Origin: an uncultured Clostridium sp.
Lineage (GTDB): Bacteria > Bacillota > Clostridia > Lachnospirales > Lachnospiraceae
Direction: 5' to 3'
DNA: 64,000 nt
Assembly: GCA_900538475.1 (NCBI GenBank)
Contig: UPYT01000001.1
Span: forward strand, 62,001-126,000
Position 1 is the first letter of the stretch, and each line of letters opens with the position of its first letter. Below the pieces are notes generated by a model, which was given only the letters and a program-made list of their open reading frames with translations, made no database searches and was not told the DNA's origin. Shown here one piece after another: positions 47,331-56,546 of this stretch. A program made the position numbers and the translations under genes.

Positions 47331-48959
47331 CTACTGTAGAGTCAGAGAAATGTTCTGGAAGGTAACGTCTGCGCTTTTTGATACAAACATACCCACATAA
47401 ACAAAATCAGAATCAATGGCAGTCAGCGGGAAATCAAAGCCTGCGCTGACAGGAGCGTTATCACCAAAGATACAGGTGTAGCCATCAGGACCTTTCCGGA
47501 TTTCCAGATGTACAGTTTCTCCAGGATTGTAAATCCGGGATGCGGTACCGCCGGAGATCAGCTGCCCATTTTTTCGGGCAAAACAGTTCCAGGGCTGGTC
47601 AGAGGCCATCTGAAGAGGACCGGCTGCTACATAGTCGCCCATGGTGTCATTGATAACGGTGTCCAGATAAATATCATCACGAACCATCAGTCCAAAGGAA
47701 TTCTGGTTTTCTTTTTCCAGATAGTTAATTGTCACATCAGCAGACAGGATGAAATTCCGGTTTGCCGGTACCTGCTGATAATACATGGCCAGGCCGTCGC
47801 TGGATGCGGCAATCTTTCCGGCATCGGCATCTCTGGTCAGCGGGGAGTCGCCGCCTGCTGCCATGCGGATGGAGCCGTCAGACTGAGGCTGAAGACTGAA
47901 ATATAGATGATTCAGGAACTCATATCCGTCTATATCTCCAAACACAGTGGGCTTCCAGTCTCCGGAGGGATTCCACAGAGTGCTTGCTGCGGTGGGAGCG
48001 GAGAAATTCTGTCCCTGGTAAGAGGGATTTAAGGCCGCCTCTGTAAACTGGGGAACCTGAGGGTTGGCAACTACATAATTCTTCAGATTGCAGTTTGATT
48101 TTAACAGCTCGTCTGCAATGAACCAGGCATTGCAGGCAGCGCCGTACTGGTTGGTGTGGGTATTGTCAATGCTGGCTTCCCGCTGAGAGGTCCAGGCGTG
48201 GCGCTCCTTAACTCCCTGAGCTCCCAGGCGTTCATAGACGTCCTTGGTACGGGTGGTCAAATCCAGAACGGTTACGCTTTTGCCTACGCCCAGCTGTTTG
48301 ATAGCCTTAGCATAATTGCCGCCCTGGAAGGTCCCTTCTTCATTGGTAACGGTTTCCGTAATATGTCCGCTTTCTCCTGTGTAATTGTTGCCCAGATCTC
48401 TGCGGACAATGGGAGTAACCAGAATCGGGATAGCCCCTCTTTCCTTGGCTGGCTGTATGTATTTTTCAAACAGATAGTACTGGAAGGAGCCGACTACGGA
48501 AGGAGAACCGCCGGGATTGGTATAGCGTCCCAGCTCCGGGCGTTCATCGTTGTGGCCGAAGCCAATCATCAGGTAGTCGCCGGCTTTTATATTCTGCAGG
48601 ATCGTCTGGTACTGATCTGTATCTGCATAGGTTTTAGAACTGGTGCCGGAAACAGCCATATTCTGGATGTTGACACCCTGGATGTAGAGTCCCAGCTGTG
48701 TGCCCCAGCCGGCCCGGGGGGAATAATAATTCGTGTCATTAAAAGCTGCTGCAGTCGAGTCGCCGGCAACCCAGAGGGTGGGAATATTTAGTTCAGCGGT
48801 GCCGCTTACCAGAGGAGCAGTACCGGAAACAGATGAGGTATTCCCCTGAATCGGCGGAACAATGGTGTCGGCCACGGCCGGAATGGTAGAAAATGCCGAG
48901 GTCACAGCACAGATACAGCCCAGAAGAAGGGCTTTGATTCTTCCTGTATGTTTTTTCAT
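47331..48959 (-). CDS. Secreted SGNH-hydrolase (rhamnogalacturonan acetylesterase-like) with C-terminal beta-sandwich domain
   Basis: 542 residues. A Sec signal peptide ends near AVA-DT (residue 30), so the protein is exported. A Ser/Thr-rich linker precedes the SGNH domain: block I AGDSTA (Ser68), the Gly-containing block, block III GHNDE (135-139) and block V DNTH with Asp265 and His268. This set matches pectin or rhamnogalacturonan acetylesterases that deacetylate plant polysaccharides. Residues about 330-540 resemble a concanavalin-like sandwich that may bind carbohydrate. The leader (49153-48960) carries palindromic element copy B. It is the only clear glycan-degrading gene in the window. 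Confidence 0.85.
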   Translation of the reverse strand: MKKHTGRIKALLLGCICAVTSAFSTIPAVADTIVPPIQGNTSSVSGTAPLVSGTAELNIPTLWVAGDSTAAAFNDTNYYSPRAGWGTQLGLYIQGVNIQNMAVSGTSSKTYADTDQYQTILQNIKAGDYLMIGFGHNDERPELGRYTNPGGSPSVVGSFQYYLFEKYIQPAKERGAIPILVTPIVRRDLGNNYTGESGHITETVTNEEGTFQGGNYAKAIKQLGVGKSVTVLDLTTRTKDVYERLGAQGVKERHAWTSQREASIDNTHTNQYGAACNAWFIADELLKSNCNLKNYVVANPQVPQFTEAALNPSYQGQNFSAPTAASTLWNPSGDWKPTVFGDIDGYEFLNHLYFSLQPQSDGSIRMAAGGDSPLTRDADAGKIAASSDGLAMYYQQVPANRNFILSADVTINYLEKENQNSFGLMVRDDIYLDTVINDTMGDYVAAGPLQMASDQPWNCFARKNGQLISGGTASRIYNPGETVHLEIRKGPDGYTCIFGDNAPVSAGFDFPLTAIDSDFVYVGMFVSKSADVTFQNISLTLQ

Positions 48960-48996
48960 GAATCCATTCTCCTAACTTGTATTTTTTTCAATTAGC

Positions 48997-49144
48997 AACT
49001 GTTCAGGACGGGTATCTTCTTGTCCGGCAAAGCCGAACAAGAAGCATCGGAGATTCCTCCGATGCGAGAGCTGGCAGGAAAACCCGCTTATAAGCAAGCT
49101 TGACGCGAATTTTTCTGCCAGCTCTCCCGCCGTCCTGAATAGTT
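48997..49144 (-). repeat. Palindromic MITE-like element, copy B (148 bp, inverted)
   Basis: AACTGTTCAGGAC (48997-49009) and GTCCTGAATAGTT (49132-49144) are the ends. On the minus strand the order of hairpins is the same as in copy A, with paired changes in the stems (for example GAGAGCTGGCAG with CTGCCAGCTCTC). It lies between the promoter (49160-49188) and the start of the esterase gene, so it is transcribed in that leader. Confidence 0.85.
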
Positions 49145-49159
49145 ACGTCAATTAGACTT

Positions 49160-49188
49160 ATTATAGCGGATTAAAAAATGATTGCCAA
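49160..49188 (-). promoter_or_regulatory. Promoter of the SGNH esterase gene (TTGGCA-17-TATAAT)
   Basis: On the minus strand TTGGCA (complement of 49183-49188) and TATAAT (complement of 49160-49165), spacer 17 nt. The predicted leader of about 190 nt contains element copy B. Confidence 0.8.
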
Positions 49189-49241
49189 GACCTTTTGAAC
49201 AAATGTCCGAAATGGTCATAAGATTGTAAGAGAAAATTAAA

Positions 49242-49267
49242 AAAGAAGCTCGGCGGCGAGCTTCTTT
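49242..49267 (-). terminator. Terminator of the aroF-tyrA-aroA operon
   Basis: AAAGAAGCTCG (49242-49252) pairs with CGAGCTTCTTT (49257-49267); on the minus strand it runs into TTTTTAATTTTC. Confidence 0.8.
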
Positions 49268-49306
49268 GTCTGTGGCGGATCGCTTCTGCGCAAAATTTTT
49301 TTTGCT

Positions 49307-49335
49307 GCATGGCGATCCGCGCGGAAGGTTTTTAT
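49307..49335 (+). repeat. Short dispersed repeat, copy 3
   Basis: GCATGGCGATCC then GCGCGGAAGGTTTTT, overlapping the aroA stop. GCGGATCGC at 49275-49283 forms a 9-bp inverted repeat with GCGATCCGC at 49312-49320. Confidence 0.5.
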
Positions 49336-50606
49336 TTCATCAGACCTTTCAGATCCTCATAGAAGCCAGGGTAGGAAATGTTGACACATTCTGCCCCAAG
49401 AATCTCCGTTTCTCCATCAGCCATGCAGCCGGCAACTGCAAAGGTCATGGCAATCCTGTGATCCAGACGGCTGTCAATCACTGCGCCGTGAAGCGGCCGT
49501 CCGCCGTGAATAATCATACCGTCTTCTGTCTCCTCTACATCTGCGCCCATGGCAGAAAGATTGCGAACCATAACCTCGATTCGGTTGGATTCCTTGACTT
49601 TCAGCTCAGCGGCATCTCGGATGATGGTGTCTCCCTCGGCAAAGCAGGCCATGGCTGCAATTATGGGAAGCTCATCAATCAGCGTGGGGATAATAGCGCC
49701 TTCAATGACAGTTCCATGAAGGGAACTGGACGTGACAAGAATATCAGCGGCGGGTTCCCCTTCGGAGGTTTCATTTAATATGGTAATATTTCCTCCCATG
49801 GCTCTGCAGACACGAAGGATTCCATCCCGGGTAGGATTGATTCCTACATGTTTTAAAAGAAGCTCGGAGCCGGGAATGATCAGTCCTGCTGCAAGGAAAA
49901 AGGCAGCAGAGGAGATATCACCGGGAACACGGAGCTTCTGTCCGTAAAGTTCTTCTGCTGGAAGAATTCTCGTGGTGGTTCCCTGGTTTTCTACCTTGGC
50001 CCCAAAGCTTCGAAGCATTCGCTCTGTGTGATCTCTGGAAAGAAAAGGCTCCGTCACCTTTGTTTCCCCGTCTGCATAAAGACCGGCCAGAAGAATGGCC
50101 GATTTCACCTGGGCAGACGCTACAGGCGACTGATAGTGAATTCCGTGGAGATGGGTTCCCTCGATTTCAAGGGGAGCGCAGTCGTTGCCCTGGATGCTGC
50201 GGATTTTAGCCCCCATCTGGGAAAGGGGCTGGATAATCCGCCTCATGGGGCGTTTCTGGATGGATGCGTCGCCAGTCAGGGTAACAGAAAAATCCTGAGC
50301 AGACAAAATCCCGGAAATGAGCCGGGTGGTTGTTCCGCTGTTGCCGCAGTCCAGAACAGAATCCGGTTTTTTCAGACCATGAAGACCATTGCCATGTACA
50401 AGAACGCAGTTTCCTTTGTTTTCAATTTCTATCCCCATGCTGCGGAAGCAGGAGATGGTAGAAAGGCAGTCTGCCCCCTGGAGAAAATCATAGATTTCCG
50501 TGGTTCCTTTGGCGAGGGAGCCAAACATGACACTGCGGTGAGAGATGGATTTGTCGCCGGGAATCGTAAGCTCTCCCCGCAGACTGCCGCATTTTCTGAA
50601 TTTCAT
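49332..50606 (-). CDS. aroA: 3-phosphoshikimate 1-carboxyvinyltransferase (EPSP synthase)
   Basis: 424 residues from ATG 50606, which lies 5 bases after the tyrA stop with GGGG upstream; a longer frame inside tyrA is rejected. It joins shikimate 3-phosphate and PEP in the shikimate pathway. Signatures: LTIPGDKSISHRSVMFGSLA (Lys19, Ser20, Arg24), LDCGNSGTTTRLISG and the ending ESNRIEVMVRNL and DHRIAMTFAVAG. Third gene of an aromatic amino acid operon. Confidence 0.95.
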   Translation of the reverse strand: MKFRKCGSLRGELTIPGDKSISHRSVMFGSLAKGTTEIYDFLQGADCLSTISCFRSMGIEIENKGNCVLVHGNGLHGLKKPDSVLDCGNSGTTTRLISGILSAQDFSVTLTGDASIQKRPMRRIIQPLSQMGAKIRSIQGNDCAPLEIEGTHLHGIHYQSPVASAQVKSAILLAGLYADGETKVTEPFLSRDHTERMLRSFGAKVENQGTTTRILPAEELYGQKLRVPGDISSAAFFLAAGLIIPGSELLLKHVGINPTRDGILRVCRAMGGNITILNETSEGEPAADILVTSSSLHGTVIEGAIIPTLIDELPIIAAMACFAEGDTIIRDAAELKVKESNRIEVMVRNLSAMGADVEETEDGMIIHGGRPLHGAVIDSRLDHRIAMTFAVAGCMADGETEILGAECVNISYPGFYEDLKGLMK

Positions 50607-50611
50607 AATAT

Positions 50612-51712
50612 TTATACCCCTTTGATTAATTCGTAATTGTATTTTTTCAGCTGTGCCCATGCCTGATTCATGGATGCTTCATCATAAAAAGTAATTCGCA
50701 GAGCTCCTTCCCCGTGTTCCCGGTTGTGATTAATGCCGATATTGGACATGCTGATGCCACGGGCGCTTAAAATGCAGGCCAGGGTAGAAATGGCGCCTGG
50801 CTCATCCACAACATCCACGGTAAAGGAATAGTCGGGGATGACGGAGCCGCGGACTCCCTCAGAGATAGAGTTACGGTAGGTGCGGGAGGAGTCAAACAGC
50901 TGATGAACATAGGAGCCATTCCGATTTTCCAGGGCAGAGAGAATATCCTGAAGAGAGGAAATATAATCCTTCATCATCAAAATAATATTTTCTGTATTGG
51001 TCATACAGATCTGTTCCCACATTTCCGGAGACGAGGAGGCGATACGGGTAATATCCTTAAAGCCTCCGGCAGCCAGCCGCTTCATCAGCTCCTGGGTATT
51101 GTCAGAATCCCGAACCAGATTGACCAGGCTGGAAGCAATCAGATGAGGAAGGTGGCTGATAGCCGCCACAATCCGATCGTGCTCTCTGTAATCCAGCACA
51201 ATGGGGATGGCATCAGAGAGCTTTGCTACCTGAACCATCCGGTCAATGTCTTCCTGCCGGGAAAGGGGCGTAGGTGTGATAATATAATAGGCATTTTCCA
51301 GAAGGTGATCGGTAGAATTTTCATAGCCGGTCTTTTCTGAACCGGCCATGGGATGACCTCCGATAAAAATCTCTTCCATGCCAAGCTGCCGGGCAGCCTG
51401 GTGAATACTGGTTTTTGTGCTGCCCACATCAGTAATCAGCGCTCCTTCCTTCAGGAAAGGACGGATTGCTTCCAGATAACCGGCATTATACTCTACAGGC
51501 GTACACAGAAAAATAATGTCACACTGGCCTAACTGGCTTCCGGGCTCATCAAGAATAAGGTCTACAACACCGTCCTGCTTTGCCTGTTCCAGCTTGGAGC
51601 GGCTGCGCATATAGGCCATAATCCGGGCCTCGGGGCAGGAGCGGCGGATGCTTTTTGCAATGGAACCGCCGATCAGGCCGAAGCCGATAAAACCAAAGGT
51701 TGTATCTGCCAT
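50612..51712 (-). CDS. tyrA: Prephenate dehydrogenase with C-terminal ACT domain
   Basis: 366 residues. Oxidises prephenate to 4-hydroxyphenylpyruvate for tyrosine. Rossmann motif GFIGFGLIGGSIA (7-19); IGGHPMAGSEKTGYENS holds the active-site His; SHLPHLIASSLV follows. The ACT domain (about 297-366; TVDVVDEPGAISTLACIL) likely binds tyrosine for feedback inhibition. GGGAGG precedes the ATG. It lies 49 bases after aroF and 5 bases before aroA. Confidence 0.94.
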   Translation of the reverse strand: MADTTFGFIGFGLIGGSIAKSIRRSCPEARIMAYMRSRSKLEQAKQDGVVDLILDEPGSQLGQCDIIFLCTPVEYNAGYLEAIRPFLKEGALITDVGSTKTSIHQAARQLGMEEIFIGGHPMAGSEKTGYENSTDHLLENAYYIITPTPLSRQEDIDRMVQVAKLSDAIPIVLDYREHDRIVAAISHLPHLIASSLVNLVRDSDNTQELMKRLAAGGFKDITRIASSSPEMWEQICMTNTENIILMMKDYISSLQDILSALENRNGSYVHQLFDSSRTYRNSISEGVRGSVIPDYSFTVDVVDEPGAISTLACILSARGISMSNIGINHNREHGEGALRITFYDEASMNQAWAQLKKYNYELIKGV

Positions 51713-51761
51713 GGTAAAACCTCCCTATTCAATAAACATGCAGTCAGATGCAGAAAGCAGA

Positions 51762-52775
51762 TTAAAATTTCCGTCCGGAAAGCTCGGCATACGGTCTCAA
51801 CTCTCCTGTAAGTGAATCAAACTGTTCAAAGGTCAAAGACTGAGGACCGTCAGAAAGAGCGCAGGCAGGGCACGGATGAACCTCAATCATCAGTCCGTCA
51901 GCACCAGCTGCAATGGCTGCCTTGGAAAGTGGAGCTACATAATCACGGACACCGGTGGCATGGCTGGGGTCTACGATAATGGGTAGGTGAGTCCGTTTAC
52001 GCAGAACAGGAACAGCGCTGATATCCAGGGTATTTCTGGTGGAGGTTTCGTAAGTGCGGATTCCACGTTCGCAGAGAACAACATTGTGATTTCCCTCCGA
52101 CATAATATATTCTGCTGCATTCAGCCATTCATCAATGGTAGCGGAAAGTCCGCGTTTTAAAAGAATCGGAATTCCGGAACGGCCAGCAGCCTTTAAAAGC
52201 TCAAAATTCTGCATGTTTCTGGCGCCGATCTGAAGCATATCTACATATTTGGATGCGGTATCAATAGCGTGCTCGCTGGTCACTTCACAGATCACGCTCA
52301 GTCCGGTAGCTTCCCTGGCCTCTTTCATATAGCGGAGGCCTTCTTCCTCCAGACCCTGGAAGGAATAGGGGGAGGTTCTTGGCTTGTAAGCGCCGCCACG
52401 CAGCAGGGTAGCGCCGGCCTTTTTAACGGCAAAGGCTGTTTCCATCAGCTGTTCCCGGCTTTCAATGGCGCAGGGGCCGGCCATAATGGTCAGAGTACCT
52501 GGCCCAATGGTGGTATTGCCAAGGGTGACTATGGTATCCTCCGGGTGGAATTTCCGGTTGGCAAGCTTGTAGGATTCGGTTACGGACATAACCTTGTCTA
52601 CGCCTTCGCTGACTTCAAAATTGACCCCCTGAAGCTTGGATTTATCGCCTACTACCCCGATGATGGTTACCTGGTGACCGTGGGAAAGATGAACCTGAAG
52701 TCCCTTGTTTTCAATCTCATGGGCAACCCTTTGAATAGCTTCTTCGGGAGCGCCTGGTTTCATAATAATAATCAT
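51762..52775 (-). CDS. aroF: 3-deoxy-7-phosphoheptulonate (DAHP) synthase, AroA-beta type
   Basis: 337 residues. First step of the shikimate pathway, joining PEP and erythrose 4-phosphate. Residues 1-70 are a ferredoxin-like domain ([17 protein letters not shown]), the type that can give feedback control. The barrel has [41 protein letters not shown] and [16 protein letters not shown] with the metal ligands. First gene of aroF-tyrA-aroA, with its own consensus promoter and only a short leader, so no T-box or attenuator. Confidence 0.95.
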   Translation of the reverse strand: MIIIMKPGAPEEAIQRVAHEIENKGLQVHLSHGHQVTIIGVVGDKSKLQGVNFEVSEGVDKVMSVTESYKLANRKFHPEDTIVTLGNTTIGPGTLTIMAGPCAIESREQLMETAFAVKKAGATLLRGGAYKPRTSPYSFQGLEEEGLRYMKEAREATGLSVICEVTSEHAIDTASKYVDMLQIGARNMQNFELLKAAGRSGIPILLKRGLSATIDEWLNAAEYIMSEGNHNVVLCERGIRTYETSTRNTLDISAVPVLRKRTHLPIIVDPSHATGVRDYVAPLSKAAIAAGADGLMIEVHPCPACALSDGPQSLTFEQFDSLTGELRPYAELSGRKF

Positions 52776-52830
52776 AGATAGATGTCCTCGATTTCTTCTG
52801 GAATTCTGTCACGTTTTCTGACATAAAGGT

Positions 52831-52859
52831 ATTCTACTCGATTTGATGGTGATTGTCAA
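52831..52859 (-). promoter_or_regulatory. Promoter of the aroF operon (TTGACA-17-TAGAAT)
   Basis: On the minus strand TTGACA (complement of 52854-52859) and TAGAAT (complement of 52831-52836), spacer 17 nt. Confidence 0.88.
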
Positions 52860-52930
52860 CGCTTTATTACTTTAAACTTTTGAGCTTTAAAGCGGGCAAA
52901 AAAATAATTTGTGCAACTCGTCGGTTTTGC

Positions 52931-52959
52931 TTGAAAAATTCAAAATTTTTTAGTAAAAT
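52931..52959 (+). promoter_or_regulatory. Promoter of the EF-G-like gene (TTGAAA-17-TAAAAT)
   Basis: TTGAAA at 52931-52936 and TAAAAT at 52954-52959, spacer 17 nt. Confidence 0.75.
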
Positions 52960-52998
52960 AGCATCATAGACAAAATTTGATGTACAGGAGGGAATTAT

Positions 52999-55101
52999 AT
53001 GAACGTTTATGGAACACAACAAATCCGAAACGTCGTGTTGCTTGGTCACGGCGGGGCCGGTAAGACGACGGTTGCAGAGGCACTGGCACTGGTAACCGGA
53101 GTCACGAAACGTATGGGCGAGGTAACCGATGGAAATACCATCAGCGATTACGATAAAGAGGAAATCAAACGTCAGTTTTCCATCTCCACATCTCTGATTC
53201 CGCTGGAGTATGAAGGTGACAACGGTATGATGAAGATCAATCTGTTGGATACTCCCGGATACTTCGATTTCGTAGGCGAGGTGGAAGAGGCTGTCAGCGT
53301 GGCTGACGCGGCAATCATTGTAGTAAACTGCAAGGCAGGTATTGAGGTTGGTACGGAAAAGGCATGGGAGCTGTGCGATAAGCTGAGACTGCCGAGAATC
53401 ATTTTCGTAACCAATATGGACGACGATCATGCCAGCTTCCGTGAACTGGTTCTGAAGCTGGAGAGAAGATTCGGCAGAAGCGTGGCTCCGTTCCAGCTGC
53501 CGATCCGTGAAAATGAAAAATTTGTGGGCTATGTCAATGTTGTAAAGATGGCAGGACGCCGCTTTACCAATCTGAGCGATTACGAAGAATGCGAGATTCC
53601 TGATTACTCTCAGAAAAACCTGGGAATTGCAAGAGACGCTCTGTTAGAGGCTGTTGCAGAGACCAGCGAAGAGTATATGGAGCGGTATTTCTCCGGTGAA
53701 GAATTTACACTGGAAGAGATTCAGGGCGCTCTGCGGGAACATGTAATAGATGGATCCATTGTTCCGGTACTGATGGGATCCGGCATTAACTGCCAGGGCT
53801 TTAAAACCCTTCTGCAGGTAATTGACCGTTATCTTCCGACTCCGGATAAGTTTGAGTGTATTGGTGTGGATGTATCCACTGGCGAGCGTTTTACAGCCAA
53901 GTACAACGACCAGGTATCTCTGTCAGCCAGAGTATTTAAGACCATTGTTGATCCGTTTATCGGAAAATATTCTTTGATGAAGATTTGTACCGGTACTCTG
54001 AAACCGGACTGCACGATCTACAATGTAAATAAGGATACAGAGGAAAAGGTTGGAAAGCTGTATCTGCTGCGAGGCAAGGACACCATTGAGGTTCCGGAGT
54101 TAAAGGCAGGAGATATTGGTGCTGTTTCCAAGCTGGGCGTTACTCAGACCGGTGATACCATTGCTCTGCGCTCTGCACCGATTGTATACCACAAACCGCA
54201 GATTTCTACACCTTATACTTATATGCGTTATAAGACTGTAACCAAGGGCGATGAGGATAAGGTATCCAGCGCTTTAGCTAAGCTGATGGATGAGGATCTG
54301 ACTCTGAAATCGGTCAACGATAAAGAAAACCGCCAGCTTCTTCTGTACGGTATTGGTGATCAGCAGCTGGAGGTTGTTGTCAGCAAGCTGTTAAACAGAT
54401 ATAAGGTTGAGATTGAATTAAGTAAGCCGAAATTTGCATTCCGTGAGACTATCCGCAAGAAAGTGGAGGTTCAGGGCAAATATAAAAAGCAGTCCGGCGG
54501 ACACGGACAGTACGGCGATGTTAAGATGGAGTTTGAGCCCTCCGGCGATCTGGAGACACCGTATGTATTTGAAGAACGTGTATTCGGTGGCGCAGTTCCG
54601 AAAAACTACTTCCCGGCAGTGGAAAAGGGTATTCAGGAAAGCTGTGTGAAAGGCCCCATGGCTGCTTATCCGGTAGTTGGAATCAAGGCAACCCTGGTAG
54701 ACGGTTCTTACCATCCCGTAGACTCCTCCGAGCTTGCATTTAAGACTGCAGCATCTATGGCGTTTAAGAAGGGCTTTATGGATGCCAATCCGGTACTCCT
54801 TGAGCCGATTGCGTCCCTGAAGGTAACCGTTCCGGATAAATTCACCGGCGATGTAATGGGCGATTTGAACCGCAGAAGAGGACGTGTCCTGGGTATGAAC
54901 TCTGATCACCATGGCAAACAGGTGATTGAGGCAGATATCCCCATGTCTGAGCTGTTTGGCTACAATACCGATCTGCGTTCCATGACCGGCGGAATCGGTG
55001 TGTTTGAATATGAGTTCAGCCGTTACGAGCAGGCACCTGGCGATATCCAGAAGAAAGAAATCGAAGCCCGCGCATCCAAGGTAGACAACGGCAACGATTA
55101 A
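52999..55101 (+). CDS. Elongation factor G-like translational GTPase (EF-G2 type)
   Basis: 700 residues with the five EF-G domains. G1 is GHGGAGKT (16-23), G3 is DTPGYFDF (84-91). G4 reads TNMDDD, with Met140 in place of the Lys of NKxD. Domain IV has GQYGDVKMEFEP and domain V ends IGVFEYEFSRYEQAP. It stands alone, without rpsL, rpsG or tuf, so it is not the usual fusA. Paralogues of this kind may take part in ribosome recycling or have other roles; TetM-like resistance is less likely. AGGAGG precedes the ATG. Highly biased codons suggest good expression. Confidence 0.85.
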   Translation: MNVYGTQQIRNVVLLGHGGAGKTTVAEALALVTGVTKRMGEVTDGNTISDYDKEEIKRQFSISTSLIPLEYEGDNGMMKINLLDTPGYFDFVGEVEEAVSVADAAIIVVNCKAGIEVGTEKAWELCDKLRLPRIIFVTNMDDDHASFRELVLKLERRFGRSVAPFQLPIRENEKFVGYVNVVKMAGRRFTNLSDYEECEIPDYSQKNLGIARDALLEAVAETSEEYMERYFSGEEFTLEEIQGALREHVIDGSIVPVLMGSGINCQGFKTLLQVIDRYLPTPDKFECIGVDVSTGERFTAKYNDQVSLSARVFKTIVDPFIGKYSLMKICTGTLKPDCTIYNVNKDTEEKVGKLYLLRGKDTIEVPELKAGDIGAVSKLGVTQTGDTIALRSAPIVYHKPQISTPYTYMRYKTVTKGDEDKVSSALAKLMDEDLTLKSVNDKENRQLLLYGIGDQQLEVVVSKLLNRYKVEIELSKPKFAFRETIRKKVEVQGKYKKQSGGHGQYGDVKMEFEPSGDLETPYVFEERVFGGAVPKNYFPAVEKGIQESCVKGPMAAYPVVGIKATLVDGSYHPVDSSELAFKTAASMAFKKGFMDANPVLLEPIASLKVTVPDKFTGDVMGDLNRRRGRVLGMNSDHHGKQVIEADIPMSELFGYNTDLRSMTGGIGVFEYEFSRYEQAPGDIQKKEIEARASKVDNGND

Positions 55102-55126
55102 GGTTATACTTACATAAGGTATCCGC

Positions 55127-55157
55127 AAAAGAAGCAGGCGATATGCCTGCTTCTTTT
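55127..55157 (+). terminator. Intrinsic terminator after the EF-G-like gene
   Basis: AAAAGAAGCAGGC (55127-55139) pairs with GCCTGCTTCTTTT (55145-55157) around GATAT. Confidence 0.85.
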
Positions 55158-55188
55158 AATGGAGAAAACACAAACCAGGAGGAAAAGG

Positions 55189-56109
55189 ATGAACGGAAGA
55201 AAAGTACTGTCCAGACTTGGCTGGGCATATACTGTATTTTTTCTGGCATCAACGGCAGTGCAATATCTGATTGTTCTGGCATCAGCCGCTGCACCGGAGC
55301 CGTGGCAGAAATTTTTATGGAATGATAATGTAACTATGATTTTATCTCAGGCAAGTATGTATCTTGCGGGATTTCCCCTTTGCTTTTTGACTCTTCGGCG
55401 GCTTCCGGCGTGGCACCGCCCGGGGGATCGAAGAATCCGGGGAATGGAGCTGTTTTTCTTGGCTGTATTCTGTATGGGATTTGCCTACATGGGAAATCTT
55501 CTGGGAAGTGTGCTGGCGTCGGTGTGGGATATGACAAGAGGGGTTCAGAGCACCAATCCTGTTTCAGATGTGATTCAGACTTTGAATCCTGCAGTTATGA
55601 TTTTTACAACGGTGGTTATTGCACCTCTTATGGAGGAACTGCTGTTTCGAAAGCTGCTGATTGATCGTCTCATCCCTTATGGACAGCCGCTGGCGGTTAT
55701 CATTTCCGGAGTCAGCTTTGGCCTGTATCATGGAAATCTGTTCCAGTTCTTTTATGCCTGTATGCTGGGAATGATTTTTGCCTATCTGTACAGCAGTACC
55801 GGAAAGCTGCGCTACAATGTGGTACTTCATATGATAATCAACCTGACAGGAGGCGTGATCCCTCTGCTTTTGGTCCGGGGAGCAAATGCATTCCCGTGGA
55901 TATCCATTGCGTCAGGCCCATTTTTGGTATCAGGAATGGCTGTCAGTATCATAGGAGCTGTGGTCATGGCCTGTATGTGGCTTCCAAAGCTGTCCTGGAC
56001 CAGGGCATGGGGATGGAAGGAGGGAGAACGCGGACTTTCCGAGCTGTGTAAGGCGCCGGGAGTATGGGCTTTTCTGGCTGTGTGTGCGGTTCAGTTTTTA
56101 TTTTCATAA
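55189..56109 (+). CDS. CPBP-family intramembrane metalloprotease (CAAX-like)
   Basis: 306 residues from ATG 55189 (AGGAGG at 55177-55182); an upstream ATG at 55159 touches the terminator and has no ribosome site. About eight membrane segments. The four CPBP motifs are present: EELLFRKLL with Glu149, Glu150 and Arg154, FGLYHGN with His181, and HMIINLTGG with His214. These residues bind zinc and cut peptides inside the membrane. Family members handle signal peptides, bacteriocin immunity or prenylated proteins; the target here is unknown. Confidence 0.88.
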   Translation: MNGRKVLSRLGWAYTVFFLASTAVQYLIVLASAAAPEPWQKFLWNDNVTMILSQASMYLAGFPLCFLTLRRLPAWHRPGDRRIRGMELFFLAVFCMGFAYMGNLLGSVLASVWDMTRGVQSTNPVSDVIQTLNPAVMIFTTVVIAPLMEELLFRKLLIDRLIPYGQPLAVIISGVSFGLYHGNLFQFFYACMLGMIFAYLYSSTGKLRYNVVLHMIINLTGGVIPLLLVRGANAFPWISIASGPFLVSGMAVSIIGAVVMACMWLPKLSWTRAWGWKEGERGLSELCKAPGVWAFLAVCAVQFLFS

Positions 56110-56142
56110 AAGTTTTCCTGCCTGAATCTTTCCTGTTATGGC

Positions 56143-56171
56143 TTGACACATGCATGGGATTGTGATAAATT
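56143..56171 (+). promoter_or_regulatory. Promoter of the leuS T-box leader
   Basis: TTGACA at 56143-56148 and TAAATT at 56166-56171, 17 nt apart. Confidence 0.65.
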
Positions 56172-56177
56172 TAGAAT

Positions 56178-56510
56178 CAGCAAAAATGCAGGGAAGGGAA
56201 GCAAGTAGGCTGTACAGATGTGCCCAGAGAACCGCCGGCTGGTGAAAGGCGGAGACAGAAAGACAGCTGAACTGGTCCTGGAGCAGCCATCCGAAGGGAG
56301 AGATCCTGGTAGGAGCGGACGGATTCTCACCGTTACAGGAGAAGCGATTTGTGACAGATTATCAGACAGGAGTATCTGCTGATGAAAATTGTCTGTGGCA
56401 GATCCATAAGGTGCATGTACAAGCATGAAACAGAGTGGTACCGCGCAGAGCATTAGAGAGAACAAGTGCCTGCGTCTCTGAGGCAAAAGCCTGGAGACGC
56501 AGGTTTTTTT
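56178..56510 (+). promoter_or_regulatory. T-box riboswitch controlling leuS (tRNA-Leu)
   Basis: The T-box core AGAGTGGTACCGCG is at 56432-56445. Stem I has CCAGAGA near 56224 and an apical CCGGCTGGTGAAAGGCGG loop. GAACTGGTCCTGG at 56268-56280 suggests CTG (56272-56274) as the Leu specifier, register not certain. The terminator pairs CCTGCGTCTC (56469-56478) with GAGACGCAGG (56494-56503) and ends in seven T residues. The rest of the gap to leuS holds two repeat remnants. Confidence 0.93.
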
Positions 56511-56520
56511 ATTTTAAATC

Positions 56521-56536
56521 ACTGTTCTGAATAGTT
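56521..56536 (+). repeat. Possible minimal remnant of the palindromic element
   Basis: ACTGTTCTGAATAGTT looks like the two outer ends of the element joined with the interior lost. It is short enough to be chance. Confidence 0.35.
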
Positions 56537-56546
56537 ATTCGAAATA

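Noticed and set aside
46578..49144. Composite transposon carrying two genes
   Set aside because: The flanking copies are short, diverged and lack a transposase; true transposition of the segment is not supported, only the inverted arrangement is.
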